DNA of 50,427 nucleotides from Candidatus Mediterraneibacter pullistercoris (GTDB taxonomy: Bacteria; Bacillota; Clostridia; Lachnospirales; Lachnospiraceae). How positions within the stretch are numbered: position 1 is the stretch's first letter; each line of letters begins with the position of its first letter. Shown here one piece after another: positions 1 through 7,904 of the stretch. Both the position numbers and the translations under genes were made by a program. Location: assembly GCA_019116885.1 (NCBI GenBank), contig DXAU01000061.1:1-50427 (forward strand). The letters run 5' to 3'. The notes beneath the pieces are model-generated. The model worked only from the letters and a program-made list of their open reading frames with translations. It ran no database searches and had not been told where the DNA came from.

Positions 1-56
1 TTGTTTGTCAGGTTGCGGTAAGAGTTCAATGCCGCGATGTTGTGTTGGATTCTCAT
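1..56 (-). CDS. hag: Flagellin, N-terminal fragment cut by window edge
   Basis: Only the first 18 codons are inside the window. They read MRIQHNIAALNSYRNLTN, which matches the highly conserved flagellin N terminus (MRI-HNIAALN) that forms the D0 helix of the filament subunit. The ATG at 56-54 is preceded by a strong AAGGAGG ribosome binding site at 64-70. csrA lies 110 bp upstream on the same strand, the usual arrangement in flagellated Firmicutes. The identification is firm; the rest of the gene is outside the window, so length and variable region cannot be judged. Confidence 0.93.
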   Translation of the reverse strand, partial: MRIQHNIAALNSYRNLTN

Positions 57-61
57 AGAAT

Positions 62-98
62 TACCTCCTTGATTGTCACCGGGACCTTCCTTTGTCCC
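62..98 (-). promoter_or_regulatory. CsrA-type translational control sites in the flagellin leader
   Basis: On the minus strand the leader contains a 5-bp stem GGGAC/GTCCC (81-85 with 94-98) whose 8-nt loop reads AAAGGAAG, so a GGA is presented in a hairpin loop. A second GGA is part of the Shine-Dalgarno AAGGAGG at 64-70. In Bacillus subtilis, CsrA represses hag by binding one upstream hairpin site and one site overlapping the Shine-Dalgarno; the layout here is the same. The hairpin is seen directly; CsrA binding is inferred. Confidence 0.7.
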
Positions 99-166
99 TG
101 TCTCATTGATTAATTTATTTCCTCACACAATCCGCCGGATCCTTGCGGACTGTATGGTGAAACCTC

Positions 167-400
167 TCATGCGGAAACTTTGTCTTTCCCTGCCCTGGAT
201 GGCCGGATCACAGAACTGCGTATCCAGTCCGGGACAGGATGGCTCTTTTCATAGACCTCGCCCCTTAAAACCGAGACTTCCCTGGGAGCATCCACCACCA
301 GCCGCAGGTTTCCGTCTATCTGGGCTACCTGGATAATGATCCTGTTCTCTCCATCCTGAAGTACGATGTATTCACCTGAATTTCTTCCAAGTGAGAGCAT
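167..400 (-). CDS. csrA: CsrA, translational regulator of flagellin
   Basis: This 77-residue protein matches the CsrA family. It starts MLSLGR, keeps the RNA-contacting Arg6, and has the diagnostic core DAPREVSVLRGEVYEK around residues 38-53, including the conserved Arg equivalent to E. coli Arg44. CsrA is a small homodimer that binds GGA motifs in mRNA leaders and blocks translation; in Firmicutes its main target is flagellin mRNA and it is antagonised by FliW, which is not in this window. The C-terminal tail after residue 53 is basic and not conserved. An AAAGGGGAA ribosome binding site precedes the ATG. It is the gene immediately upstream of hag and probably shares its transcript or regulation. 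Confidence 0.93.
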   Translation of the reverse strand: MLSLGRNSGEYIVLQDGENRIIIQVAQIDGNLRLVVDAPREVSVLRGEVYEKSHPVPDWIRSSVIRPSRAGKDKVSA

Positions 401-603
401 GGCGTCTTCCCCTTTCCGCTCTTAGGCGACAGGCTTATTTTCTGATAATTTATCGTATATCCATCTCCTGTCTAATATTAACTTCGACCCCCCCTAAAAT
501 TAAGCTATTTTTTGAATTTTGTTTAATTTCCACAATATTCTTCCTTGCAAAATGACAGCTCTTCTGTATATGCGCACAAAAAAACAGGAAAATCAGGCAA
601 AAT
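401..603 (-). promoter_or_regulatory. Upstream region of csrA, AT-rich with a G7 run
   Basis: This intergenic stretch holds the likely csrA promoter. On the minus strand it has a run of seven G (488-494) followed by TCGAAGT, and nearer the gene TACGATAA (450-457), which shares CGATAA with the sigma-28 (SigD) -10 consensus. I do not find a convincing TAAA -35 box at the right distance from either, so the sigma factor is uncertain. No ORF in it looks real. Confidence 0.35.
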
Positions 604-640
604 GAAAACCGGGTCCGCCAACAAGACAGACCCGGTTTTC
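604..640 (-). terminator. Rho-independent terminator after the GH2 gene
   Basis: A perfect 12-bp stem, GAAAACCGGGTC (604-615) paired with its complement (629-640), lies 13 bp beyond the GH2 stop codon and ends in a T-rich stretch on the minus strand. It closes the seven-gene glycoside operon that starts at 9191. Confidence 0.9.
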
Positions 641-652
641 AAACCCGGATTC

Positions 653-2572
653 TCAATATCCTTTTTTATTAACAAACATGCCGGCCGGAGCCTCATTTAC
701 CGCACGAATGAGCTCCGGGTTCACTTTATATCTGCGGTCTTCTGTCAGAAGCCCGTTCTTCTCCTGCTGTACGTCTGTAAACTGTGTATAGCAGTACCCG
801 CAGACTTCAGGGATACCCCTGATCCCAACCGTCACTTCTCTGAAACGGGCCAGGAATTCTTCTCCGTCTTTCACACTCCTGCCATATCCCCAGTCTTTCT
901 CTCCTTTCTCTGCGAATGCAGCTCCTCCGCACTCGCTGATAATGACTGGCTGCCCATGATAGGAAAATCCTTCCGCAAATGCGCTCCTGTAATTATTATG
1001 ATAAAATCTCCCGGAAAGGATCTCCGCCATCTTATCCAGATACTTTTTCTGCATCTGCACGCCGTCCTCTTCATAGTCGTGCAGAGTTATGATATCCGAC
1101 TCCGTATGCTCCCACCCGTCATTCCCGATGACAGGACGCACCGGATCGAACATCTTTGTCATATGATAGACCATTCGGGAAAAGTCCTGCTGTCTTCTGT
1201 CCGTCTTTATATCCGGCACGCCCCAGGACTCATTCAGCGGCGTCCATGTGATGATGGACGGATGATTATAATGCTGTCTTACAATCTCTTCCCACTCTCT
1301 GGCAAAATCTGCTGCCGCCCGGTCTGAAAAACGATAGAACGACGGAGCCTCCGCCCATACGAGGAGTCCTTTCACATCGCACCAGTATAAAAATCTCTCA
1401 CTCTCTGTCTTCTGATGGATACGCAGGCCGTTAAATCCCATCTCCCGTATCTTCCCGATATCGTCAAGAATATCTTCATCCCGGCAGTTGGTGAGTCCGC
1501 TGTCTGTCCGGTATCCCTGATACAGAATCAGTTTCTGGAAGAGCGGCTGTCCGTTTAAGAGTACATTGGCTCCCTCCGTCCGTATCTCCCGCATGCCAAA
1601 ATACGAAGTGATGCGGTCCACACTGGTTCCCCCGCATATAAGCACGATCTCCAGATCATACAAGTCGGGCGAGTCCGGCGACCACAGAGCAATCCCCCAC
1701 TCTCCCGCTGCCGTATCATAAACCGGAAGACGGGCAGATATACGCCCCTGCTGCACCGGCACAGTAGTCCGGCTGATCACAGCCCCCTGATAGGACACGG
1801 TACACTGCACAGACAGATGACTCATCCCTTGCATCTTCTCATCCTGCGGCTGTCCGCTCTGAGCCTGTACACGCCATCCGGTGATATCAGCCTCCAGTTC
1901 AAGCTCTTTACTGTGGATATCCGGCGTCGTCTTTATATATTGTATATATGCGTCACAGACTTCTCCGGAATCCCCCACAGGCTCCATCCACACACTTTTC
2001 CAGATGCCCGTCGTCTGGACATACCAGCATCCGTAATTTTCTGCAAGCCAGCGCTGTTTCCCCCGCATCTGTTCCTCTGACAGCCTGTCCTCAGCGCGCA
2101 CACAGATATTCAGTGTATCCCCTGCCTGAAGCCTTCCCACATCAAAGGTAAATCTTGCATAGCCGCCGGTGTGGCTCCCGATATAACTTCCGTTTATCCA
2201 TACTTTTGTCCTGTAATCGCATCCGTCAAAATGCAGAAGATATCTCCTCTTCTTCCCGGCCTCCCCGCTGCTCTCCTGGTCTGTGCATCCGGGAAGTGTA
2301 ACTGTGCGCCAGTACCAGACGACAGGGTGAACCTGTCCATCTCTGATCCCGCTCTTTTCTGTTTCATAGCTGTATGGCACGCAAATGGTCCTGCTGCTTT
2401 TTGCATCTGCATCTTCCGAACAGGAAAACCATTTCTCCCGTTCTCCTGCATCTCTGTCGTCGAATGAGAACCGCCATTCTCCGTCCAGGGAGATCCACGC
2501 TTCTCTCACCATCTGCGGCCGGGGATAGCAAGGGAGCGGAGCCTGTGACTCCGCTCTTTTCACCCTCTTCAT
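653..2572 (-). CDS. Glycoside hydrolase family 2 (beta-galactosidase-like)
   Basis: This 639-residue intracellular enzyme has the GH2 layout: N-terminal jelly-roll sugar-binding domain (about 15-200), immunoglobulin-like domain (about 205-330) and TIM barrel (about 335-630). The acid/base glutamate is in LNES (Glu448) and the likely nucleophile in ISECGG (Glu547). The N-x-K pair that recognises the carboxylate in bacterial beta-glucuronidases is not present in the aligned loop (EKNGLL near 604-609), so a neutral beta-glycoside such as a galactoside is more likely than a glucuronide. There is no signal peptide. The start codon overlaps the stop of the preceding dehydrogenase (ATGA), so the two are translationally coupled. 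It is the last gene of the operon. The exact substrate is unknown. Confidence 0.88.
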   Translation of the reverse strand: MKRVKRAESQAPLPCYPRPQMVREAWISLDGEWRFSFDDRDAGEREKWFSCSEDADAKSSRTICVPYSYETEKSGIRDGQVHPVVWYWRTVTLPGCTDQESSGEAGKKRRYLLHFDGCDYRTKVWINGSYIGSHTGGYARFTFDVGRLQAGDTLNICVRAEDRLSEEQMRGKQRWLAENYGCWYVQTTGIWKSVWMEPVGDSGEVCDAYIQYIKTTPDIHSKELELEADITGWRVQAQSGQPQDEKMQGMSHLSVQCTVSYQGAVISRTTVPVQQGRISARLPVYDTAAGEWGIALWSPDSPDLYDLEIVLICGGTSVDRITSYFGMREIRTEGANVLLNGQPLFQKLILYQGYRTDSGLTNCRDEDILDDIGKIREMGFNGLRIHQKTESERFLYWCDVKGLLVWAEAPSFYRFSDRAAADFAREWEEIVRQHYNHPSIITWTPLNESWGVPDIKTDRRQQDFSRMVYHMTKMFDPVRPVIGNDGWEHTESDIITLHDYEEDGVQMQKKYLDKMAEILSGRFYHNNYRSAFAEGFSYHGQPVIISECGGAAFAEKGEKDWGYGRSVKDGEEFLARFREVTVGIRGIPEVCGYCYTQFTDVQQEKNGLLTEDRRYKVNPELIRAVNEAPAGMFVNKKGY

Positions 2573-3606
2573 ACTTCCACTCCCAGTTTCACGCTCGATA
2601 CCGGGTCCTGCTCGATGGCCATATATGCGTCTGCAGCTTCTTCAAGGCTCACTACCGGATCTACGATATTCCCGCATTTGATAAGACCTTGCGCAAGCAT
2701 CTCCCAGCACTCCTCACAGATTCTGTCAAAGCTCCATCTCGGGTACTCTCTGTTCGGTTCGCTGCATGCCCTGGATATCAGGATATTCGGCTGATTAAAG
2801 TGTGCTTCTCTTCCCAGGTTCAGTCCGCCGCGGCACTCTTTGTACCATCCGACCACAGCCACATTTCCATTGTATGCAACACCTCTTATCGCCTGCTGGA
2901 GAGCATTGTAATTTCCGCTCGTCTCGATAATGACGTCGGCTCCTCTTTTATCTGTCAGCTTCTTGATCTCAAGGCCGACATCGGCATTTGCCGAATCGAT
3001 GGCATAGTCCGCTCCGTTATCCAATGCTGCCTGACGGCGTTTCTCGATCGGATCGCACACGATGACCATTCTTGCACCTGCAAGCTTCGCCATCTGTGCA
3101 GCGATCAGTCCGATCGCTCCCAGCCCCGAGATCACGACGTTATCTCCCAGGCGGACATTGCCGTCGCGGATGCCGCCCATTGCGAACTGAGCCGGGTCAT
3201 AGCAGACAGCTTCTTTCCAGCTCATGTTCTCCGGCATGATCAGCGCCTCGCCCGGCTTTAACGTATGCGTGGATTTAAACGGACCATATCCTGCGATCCT
3301 TGTCCCGATTTCAATGCCTTCGGCGCCCTCTCCTTTCTCTGTCACAGTTCCTACCCACATGTTTCCCGGTCTCATGAAATACGGCTTGTCTGCCGCTTCC
3401 TGGCTGGCCAGGAATAATTGATATTCTTCGTCAAATACATTCTCAAGGAACGGATCCTGCCCTCTGAAATGCGTAAATTCTGTCCCGTGTTTCGCCGCTG
3501 CGAATTCTACCTTTGCACGGATCATCCCTTTTTCAAGAGGTGCATCCTCATACTCTCTTACAAACGCTTTCCTCGGTTCCGTGGAAACAACTTCTTTCAA
3601 GCTCAT
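2569..3606 (-). CDS. Medium-chain (MDR) zinc-type dehydrogenase, sugar-linked
   Basis: This 345-residue protein belongs to the medium-chain dehydrogenase superfamily. The nucleotide-binding motif GLGAIG is at 161-166, followed by the beta-alpha-beta fold and an acidic residue (CDPIEKRR) that suggests NAD(H). The usual catalytic GHE motif of zinc alcohol dehydrogenases is not seen; the equivalent N-terminal segment reads KHGTEFTHFRG, so the metal site is altered. Its place between Gfo/Idh and GH2 genes in a glycoside operon suggests oxidation or reduction of a sugar or keto-sugar intermediate, which is inference. A GGAGG ribosome binding site precedes the ATG. Confidence 0.82.
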   Translation of the reverse strand: MSLKEVVSTEPRKAFVREYEDAPLEKGMIRAKVEFAAAKHGTEFTHFRGQDPFLENVFDEEYQLFLASQEAADKPYFMRPGNMWVGTVTEKGEGAEGIEIGTRIAGYGPFKSTHTLKPGEALIMPENMSWKEAVCYDPAQFAMGGIRDGNVRLGDNVVISGLGAIGLIAAQMAKLAGARMVIVCDPIEKRRQAALDNGADYAIDSANADVGLEIKKLTDKRGADVIIETSGNYNALQQAIRGVAYNGNVAVVGWYKECRGGLNLGREAHFNQPNILISRACSEPNREYPRWSFDRICEECWEMLAQGLIKCGNIVDPVVSLEEAADAYMAIEQDPVSSVKLGVEV

Positions 3607-3631
3607 CTTTTTATCCTCCAGATATCATTTA

Positions 3632-4627
3632 TTAAATCTCTACAATCTCACCATTTTTCTTTGACGACTCTACAACACCCGACACCATCTTAAGGCCGGT
3701 AAACCCTGCTTCAATATCCGCAAAAGGCTGATTTTCTCCTTTTATCGTCCCCAGGAAATAGCAGTCTTCCATATATGTAACATCATCGTCTGTCTCAACA
3801 ATTTCTGTTCTCGGTTCTTCCCCGTCCGTATAAATGAAGACCGCATGATTCTGGTCCGTGAATTCTGCAACCATTTTCTCACACACAATCCTGAACTTAC
3901 CGTTCCACTGGTTCTTCACCGCACAGTTTGAACCGGATATGCTGCCGAGCGCCCCACTCTCAAACACGATATTTGAAATGCTCGTATCCTCGATCGTATA
4001 TCCCTCTACATCCTGATGGCACATATTTGCCACAAAGCCTGACACTTCTCTGGGCTCTCCCATGAGATAAATCGACATATCATACAGATGGATCACCTGC
4101 TCGAAGACCTGGCCGCCGCATTTCTCCGCATCCCTCCACCATGGACTGTGCAGACTGTTGCACTCATAATTGGCGGTGTACAGAGTCGGTTTTCCTGCCT
4201 TTCCGTTTTCAATCATTTCCTTGAAGCGCCTTACCGCCCCGCCAAATCTCATTTGATAGCCCACCTGGCTGTGTACATGGTTCTCTCTGACCGCCTTTAC
4301 CATCGACTCTCCTCTCTTTGTATCAAGAGCGATGGGTTTCTCAATAAATACATGGATTCCTTTCTTCGCCGCTGCCTCAAGCTGTCCCTGATGCGCAAAC
4401 GGCGGAAGACATATGTAGAGAATATCCAGATCCTCTTTCTCTATCATCTCGAATCCGTCATCGTATATCCTGCATGAAATACCATGTTCCGCTGCGTATT
4501 TCTCTGCATCATCCTTTGGATAAGAACACAGTGCGCTCAGTTCTACATCCTCCATCTTCAGCATGCTTCCTGCATGCGCCCTTCCCATATTTCCCATTCC
4601 AAGAATGGCTGCCTTATATTTTTTCAT
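3632..4627 (-). CDS. Gfo/Idh/MocA family NAD(P)-dependent sugar oxidoreductase
   Basis: This 331-residue protein has the two-domain Gfo/Idh/MocA structure. The Rossmann glycine motif GMGNMG is at 10-15 and the hallmark EKP is at 96-98; the C-terminal half is the alpha/beta substrate domain. Members oxidise or reduce hydroxyls of sugars, inositols and glycosides with a tightly bound nicotinamide cofactor. The protein has no signal peptide and is cytoplasmic. It sits directly after the GH4 gene and before the MDR dehydrogenase, so it probably works on the same sugar; see the finding on redox-assisted glycoside cleavage. The substrate cannot be read from the sequence. Confidence 0.88.
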   Translation of the reverse strand: MKKYKAAILGMGNMGRAHAGSMLKMEDVELSALCSYPKDDAEKYAAEHGISCRIYDDGFEMIEKEDLDILYICLPPFAHQGQLEAAAKKGIHVFIEKPIALDTKRGESMVKAVRENHVHSQVGYQMRFGGAVRRFKEMIENGKAGKPTLYTANYECNSLHSPWWRDAEKCGGQVFEQVIHLYDMSIYLMGEPREVSGFVANMCHQDVEGYTIEDTSISNIVFESGALGSISGSNCAVKNQWNGKFRIVCEKMVAEFTDQNHAVFIYTDGEEPRTEIVETDDDVTYMEDCYFLGTIKGENQPFADIEAGFTGLKMVSGVVESSKKNGEIVEI

Positions 4628-4684
4628 CGCTGTTTCCCTGCCTTCACCTTATATTTTCCATATCCTGACGCCTGTACAGGTTTC

Positions 4685-6007
4685 TTATCTGTATTCCGGC
4701 ATCCAGTCTTTATGTGCTTCAAGCATCTCATCGCACATATTCCTGATCTCATCCATGGACAGTTCGGCCGCTGTATGCGGATCAAGCATTGCCGCCATAT
4801 ACAGATCTTCTTTCTTTCTGCTTCTCGCCGCCTGGATCGTCATTCTCTGCACATTGATGTTCGTCCTGTTGATGGCCGCGCACTGTTCCGGGAGATCTCC
4901 CACATAGCACGGATGGATTCCCGCGCGGTCTACAAGACACGGCACCTCGACAGTCGCATTGTAAGGAAGATTGGTGATCAGTCCATTGTTCCTTACATTG
5001 CCGTGCACTCTGTAAGGCACATCGTTTTCCATAGCGTTGACGATAAAGGAAGCAAACTCACGGCTCTTCTCATGTGTGATCTTCTCGTTGTTTACAACTT
5101 CTTCTCTCATCTTTGCCCAGTCATCGATCTGCTTGATGCAGCGCCGCGGGTATTCGTCAAGAGGGATATTGTACCGCTCGATCAGCTCCGGATACTTCGA
5201 CTTGATAAACCATGGTGTATACTCTGCATTGTGCTCGGAAGACTCGGTAATATAATAACCAAAGCGCATCATCATTTCGTAACGCACTTTATCTTCTTTA
5301 CTTCCGATATCGGACTCCCCGTCGAGGAAAGCTTTTGCCCTCCGCTTGATCTCCGGATAAAGATCGTTTCCTTTTCCATCCCTGACCTCGAGCAGCCATG
5401 CCTGATGGTTGATCCCGGCGATATCCCATTTTGTCTCCGGAACCAGTTCTTCCATGCCAAGCGCCTCGAAGAGCTGAGGGATGCATACCTGCACGCTGTG
5501 GCAGAGTCCCACGCTGTTGATTCCTGTATATTCCTGAAGATATCCGGTAAGCATTGCCATCGGATTAGAATAGTTGATAAACAGAGCGTCCGGACACACT
5601 TTCATCATATCCCCTGCAAAGTCCTCCAGTACCGGGATGGTCCTAAGCGCTCTGAAAATGCCGCCGATACCAAGCGTATCCGCTATCGTCTGACGCAGCC
5701 CGTACTTTTTCGGTATCTCAAAATCGGTAATCGTACACGGATCGTATCCGCCGACCTGTATCGCGTTTACCACATATTTCGCGTCTTTGAGCGCGTCCAG
5801 TCTGTTCAGATGCGCCTCAATCTTCACCTTTCTTCCTACATTGGCCGCAATGTTTTCCAGCATCCTTCTGGAGTCTTCAAGACGTACAGGATCAATGTCA
5901 TGAAGAGAGATCTCCAGGTCTTTGATTTCCGGTGTCAGGATGCAGTCTCCGAGTACGCTTTTAGCGAATATCGTGCTTCCTGCCCCCATAAATGCAATTC
6001 TCGGCAT
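4685..6007 (-). CDS. GH4 alpha-galactosidase/alpha-glucosidase (NAD+ and metal dependent)
   Basis: This 440-residue enzyme is a glycoside hydrolase of family 4, close in length to MelA. The Rossmann start MPRIAFMGAGS binds NAD+; NYSNP (145-149), GLCHS (167-171) and GINHQAW (198-204) supply the metal-binding Cys and His residues. GH4 enzymes cleave glycosides by transient oxidation at C3 and need NAD+, a divalent metal and often a reductant. I chose the ATG at 6007, not the longer frame to 6082, because the fold begins there and a GAAGGGA ribosome binding site precedes it. The Cys-His-Ser form of the motif suits alpha-galactosidase, but alpha-glucosidase or uronidase activity is not excluded. 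Confidence 0.9.
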   Translation of the reverse strand: MPRIAFMGAGSTIFAKSVLGDCILTPEIKDLEISLHDIDPVRLEDSRRMLENIAANVGRKVKIEAHLNRLDALKDAKYVVNAIQVGGYDPCTITDFEIPKKYGLRQTIADTLGIGGIFRALRTIPVLEDFAGDMMKVCPDALFINYSNPMAMLTGYLQEYTGINSVGLCHSVQVCIPQLFEALGMEELVPETKWDIAGINHQAWLLEVRDGKGNDLYPEIKRRAKAFLDGESDIGSKEDKVRYEMMMRFGYYITESSEHNAEYTPWFIKSKYPELIERYNIPLDEYPRRCIKQIDDWAKMREEVVNNEKITHEKSREFASFIVNAMENDVPYRVHGNVRNNGLITNLPYNATVEVPCLVDRAGIHPCYVGDLPEQCAAINRTNINVQRMTIQAARSRKKEDLYMAAMLDPHTAAELSMDEIRNMCDEMLEAHKDWMPEYR

Positions 6008-6105
6008 AATATTTTCCCTTCTTTCTTGATTTTTTGTATTCCTTATCTGACGCAGCAGACAGATACCAGCTTCCGCGGACATTCAAAACTATTCTGCAGT
6101 CAGGA

Positions 6106-6951
6106 TCAGGCTTTCGTTCCTGTGAGTGCAATGCCCTCTATGATGTGCTTCTGAGCGAACAGATAGACAACAAGCACAGGTATAACCGCGATCGTGGACG
6201 CCGCCATAATCAGCGACCAGTCAACCGTATATTTCCCCTTGAACATATTTAAGAGAAGAGGTACGGTAAATTTATCTTCTGAATTAAGAAAAATAAGCGG
6301 CGTGTAAAAGTTGTTCCAGTTCCACATAAAGGAGAAGATCGCCAGTGAAGCCAGCGCCGGCTTTATCAGCGGAAGGATGATCTTATAAAAGATCCGTCCG
6401 AATCCGGCTCCGTCTATAATCGCCGCTTCCATCAGATCATTTGGAAGTCCCATAATAAACTGTCTGCACAGGAACACTCCCATCGGCATATACGCAACAC
6501 TCATGAGAATGATGCTCAGATGTGTATCGACCAGCCCTGCCCTGCTCATGATAATAAACAGCGGAATAGAAGTCACGGTAGTCGGCACCATCATGACGCC
6601 GATAAATCCGGCGAACACTACTTTGTGTCCTCGAAACTGAAGTTTTCCAAGCGCATACCCGGCCATAGAAGACGTGATCACCTGTCCGATCACGATAATG
6701 ACCGCCAGCTTGATGCTGTTCCAGTATGCATGCGGGAACGGCAGCGCCTCCATCGCTTCTTTGTAGTTCTCCCAGTGGAACACCTCCGGGATGAGCGTAG
6801 GCGGATAGGCAAATGCCTCCTCCGAGCCTTTCAGCGATGTTGAGATCATCCAGATAAACGGAAAGAGCGCGATAAACGCCAGTATAATCAGCACGAGCTG
6901 CAAAATGATCTGCCCGAACGTCTTTCTAGTAAAACGAATTTTTTTCACCAT
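6106..6951 (-). CDS. Sugar ABC transporter permease (MalG type)
   Basis: This protein of 281 residues is the second permease of a CUT1-type sugar importer. It has about six membrane helices and the EAA loop (MEAAIIDGAGFGRIFYKIILPL) that contacts the ATPase. The ATG at 6951 is preferred over one at 6981 because it lies 8 bp after the stop of the partner permease with AGGTG just before it, and the protein then begins MVKKIRF, typical of the family. No ATPase gene is present, so a shared MsmX/UgpC-type ATPase encoded elsewhere is expected. Confidence 0.93.
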   Translation of the reverse strand: MVKKIRFTRKTFGQIILQLVLIILAFIALFPFIWMISTSLKGSEEAFAYPPTLIPEVFHWENYKEAMEALPFPHAYWNSIKLAVIIVIGQVITSSMAGYALGKLQFRGHKVVFAGFIGVMMVPTTVTSIPLFIIMSRAGLVDTHLSIILMSVAYMPMGVFLCRQFIMGLPNDLMEAAIIDGAGFGRIFYKIILPLIKPALASLAIFSFMWNWNNFYTPLIFLNSEDKFTVPLLLNMFKGKYTVDWSLIMAASTIAVIPVLVVYLFAQKHIIEGIALTGTKA

Positions 6952-6959
6952 TTTGTCAC

Positions 6960-7844
6960 CTACTCTCCGTAATGAACCCATTTGTTGGACAGTTTGAACT
7001 GCAACGCGGATATCGCCACAATGACTACGAACAGGAACAGGGAGATCGTGGACGCCTCGCCCATTTCAAATTCACTGAACGCTGTCTGGTATATGTGCAG
7101 CACGATCGTGTATGTGCTTTTTACCGGTCCGCCGCTCGTAAGGAGAAACATCTGGTCAAACACCTGAAATGCATCGATCATTGTCGTGATCGTGACCAGA
7201 AGCGTCGTCGGAGATATGAGCGGCACGGTAATGTGGAAGAATATATCCTTTGACGTCGCCCCGTCAATCTTCGCCGCTTCAACATAAGCAGCCGGTACAT
7301 TTTGCAGCCCTGCCAGAAACAGGACAATGTTATATCCCAGCCCCCACCAGATACTCATGACAATCACGGCTCCCATCGCCGTGGACGGGTCACGGAGCCA
7401 CTCTTTGCCCTCAAACCCGAAAAACCGGAGTATCATATTCAGGATGCCGAACTGCGGCTGGTAGATCCAGGACCAGACCACCGCAATACCGACAGATGTA
7501 ACAACCTGAGGGAGAAAGAATACCGCCCGGTAGAAGAGCTTGCCCGCCACTTTATTTAAGACGACCGCAAGCAGCAGCGCCAGCACAATAGAGCAGGGGA
7601 CATAGATCACAGTATAAACCGCAGTATTCTTTATCGCTGTCCACATATCGGGATCTTTGAGTACCGTGATAAAATTATCTATGCCTATAAACTCAGGGAT
7701 TGTAAATCCGTTCCACTCATAAAAACTCAGTACAAAGGCTATGACGATCGGGATAATTCCAAAACATATCAGGCTTATGAGCTGGGGGAGTATAAAAACT
7801 ACTCCCCACCGCCGCCTTGATACTTCAAGACTTTTTTTCTTCAT
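6960..7844 (-). CDS. Sugar ABC transporter permease (MalF type)
   Basis: This 294-residue protein is the first permease of the importer, with six predicted membrane helices and the EAA loop EAAKIDGATSKDIFF before the last two helices. I take the second ATG of the frame (7844) as start because the AAAGGAA ribosome binding site is too close to the first. It is separated by about 60 bp from the binding-protein gene and by 8 bp from the next permease. CUT1 importers take up oligosaccharides; here alpha- or beta-galactosides or similar are suggested by the GH4 and GH2 neighbours. Confidence 0.93.
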   Translation of the reverse strand: MKKKSLEVSRRRWGVVFILPQLISLICFGIIPIVIAFVLSFYEWNGFTIPEFIGIDNFITVLKDPDMWTAIKNTAVYTVIYVPCSIVLALLLAVVLNKVAGKLFYRAVFFLPQVVTSVGIAVVWSWIYQPQFGILNMILRFFGFEGKEWLRDPSTAMGAVIVMSIWWGLGYNIVLFLAGLQNVPAAYVEAAKIDGATSKDIFFHITVPLISPTTLLVTITTMIDAFQVFDQMFLLTSGGPVKSTYTIVLHIYQTAFSEFEMGEASTISLFLFVVIVAISALQFKLSNKWVHYGE

Positions 7845-7904
7845 AACCATTTCCTTTCTCAGTCATTCCATTCCGAAGTTACAGACTCAGAGTATCCGGA
7901 TATC

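Noticed and set aside
545-1327. 260-residue plus-strand frame opposite the GH2 gene
   Set aside because: It is antisense to an intact GH2 with catalytic residues, has no recognisable domain and no ribosome binding site.
6008-6082. Longer N terminus for GH4
   Set aside because: The extra 25 residues are not family-like and the Rossmann fold with a good ribosome binding site starts at 6007.
4484-6154. 556-residue plus-strand frame opposite the GH4 gene
   Set aside because: It lies antisense across GH4 and the end of Gfo/Idh, is rich in His, Cys and Arg as shadow frames are, and resembles no family.
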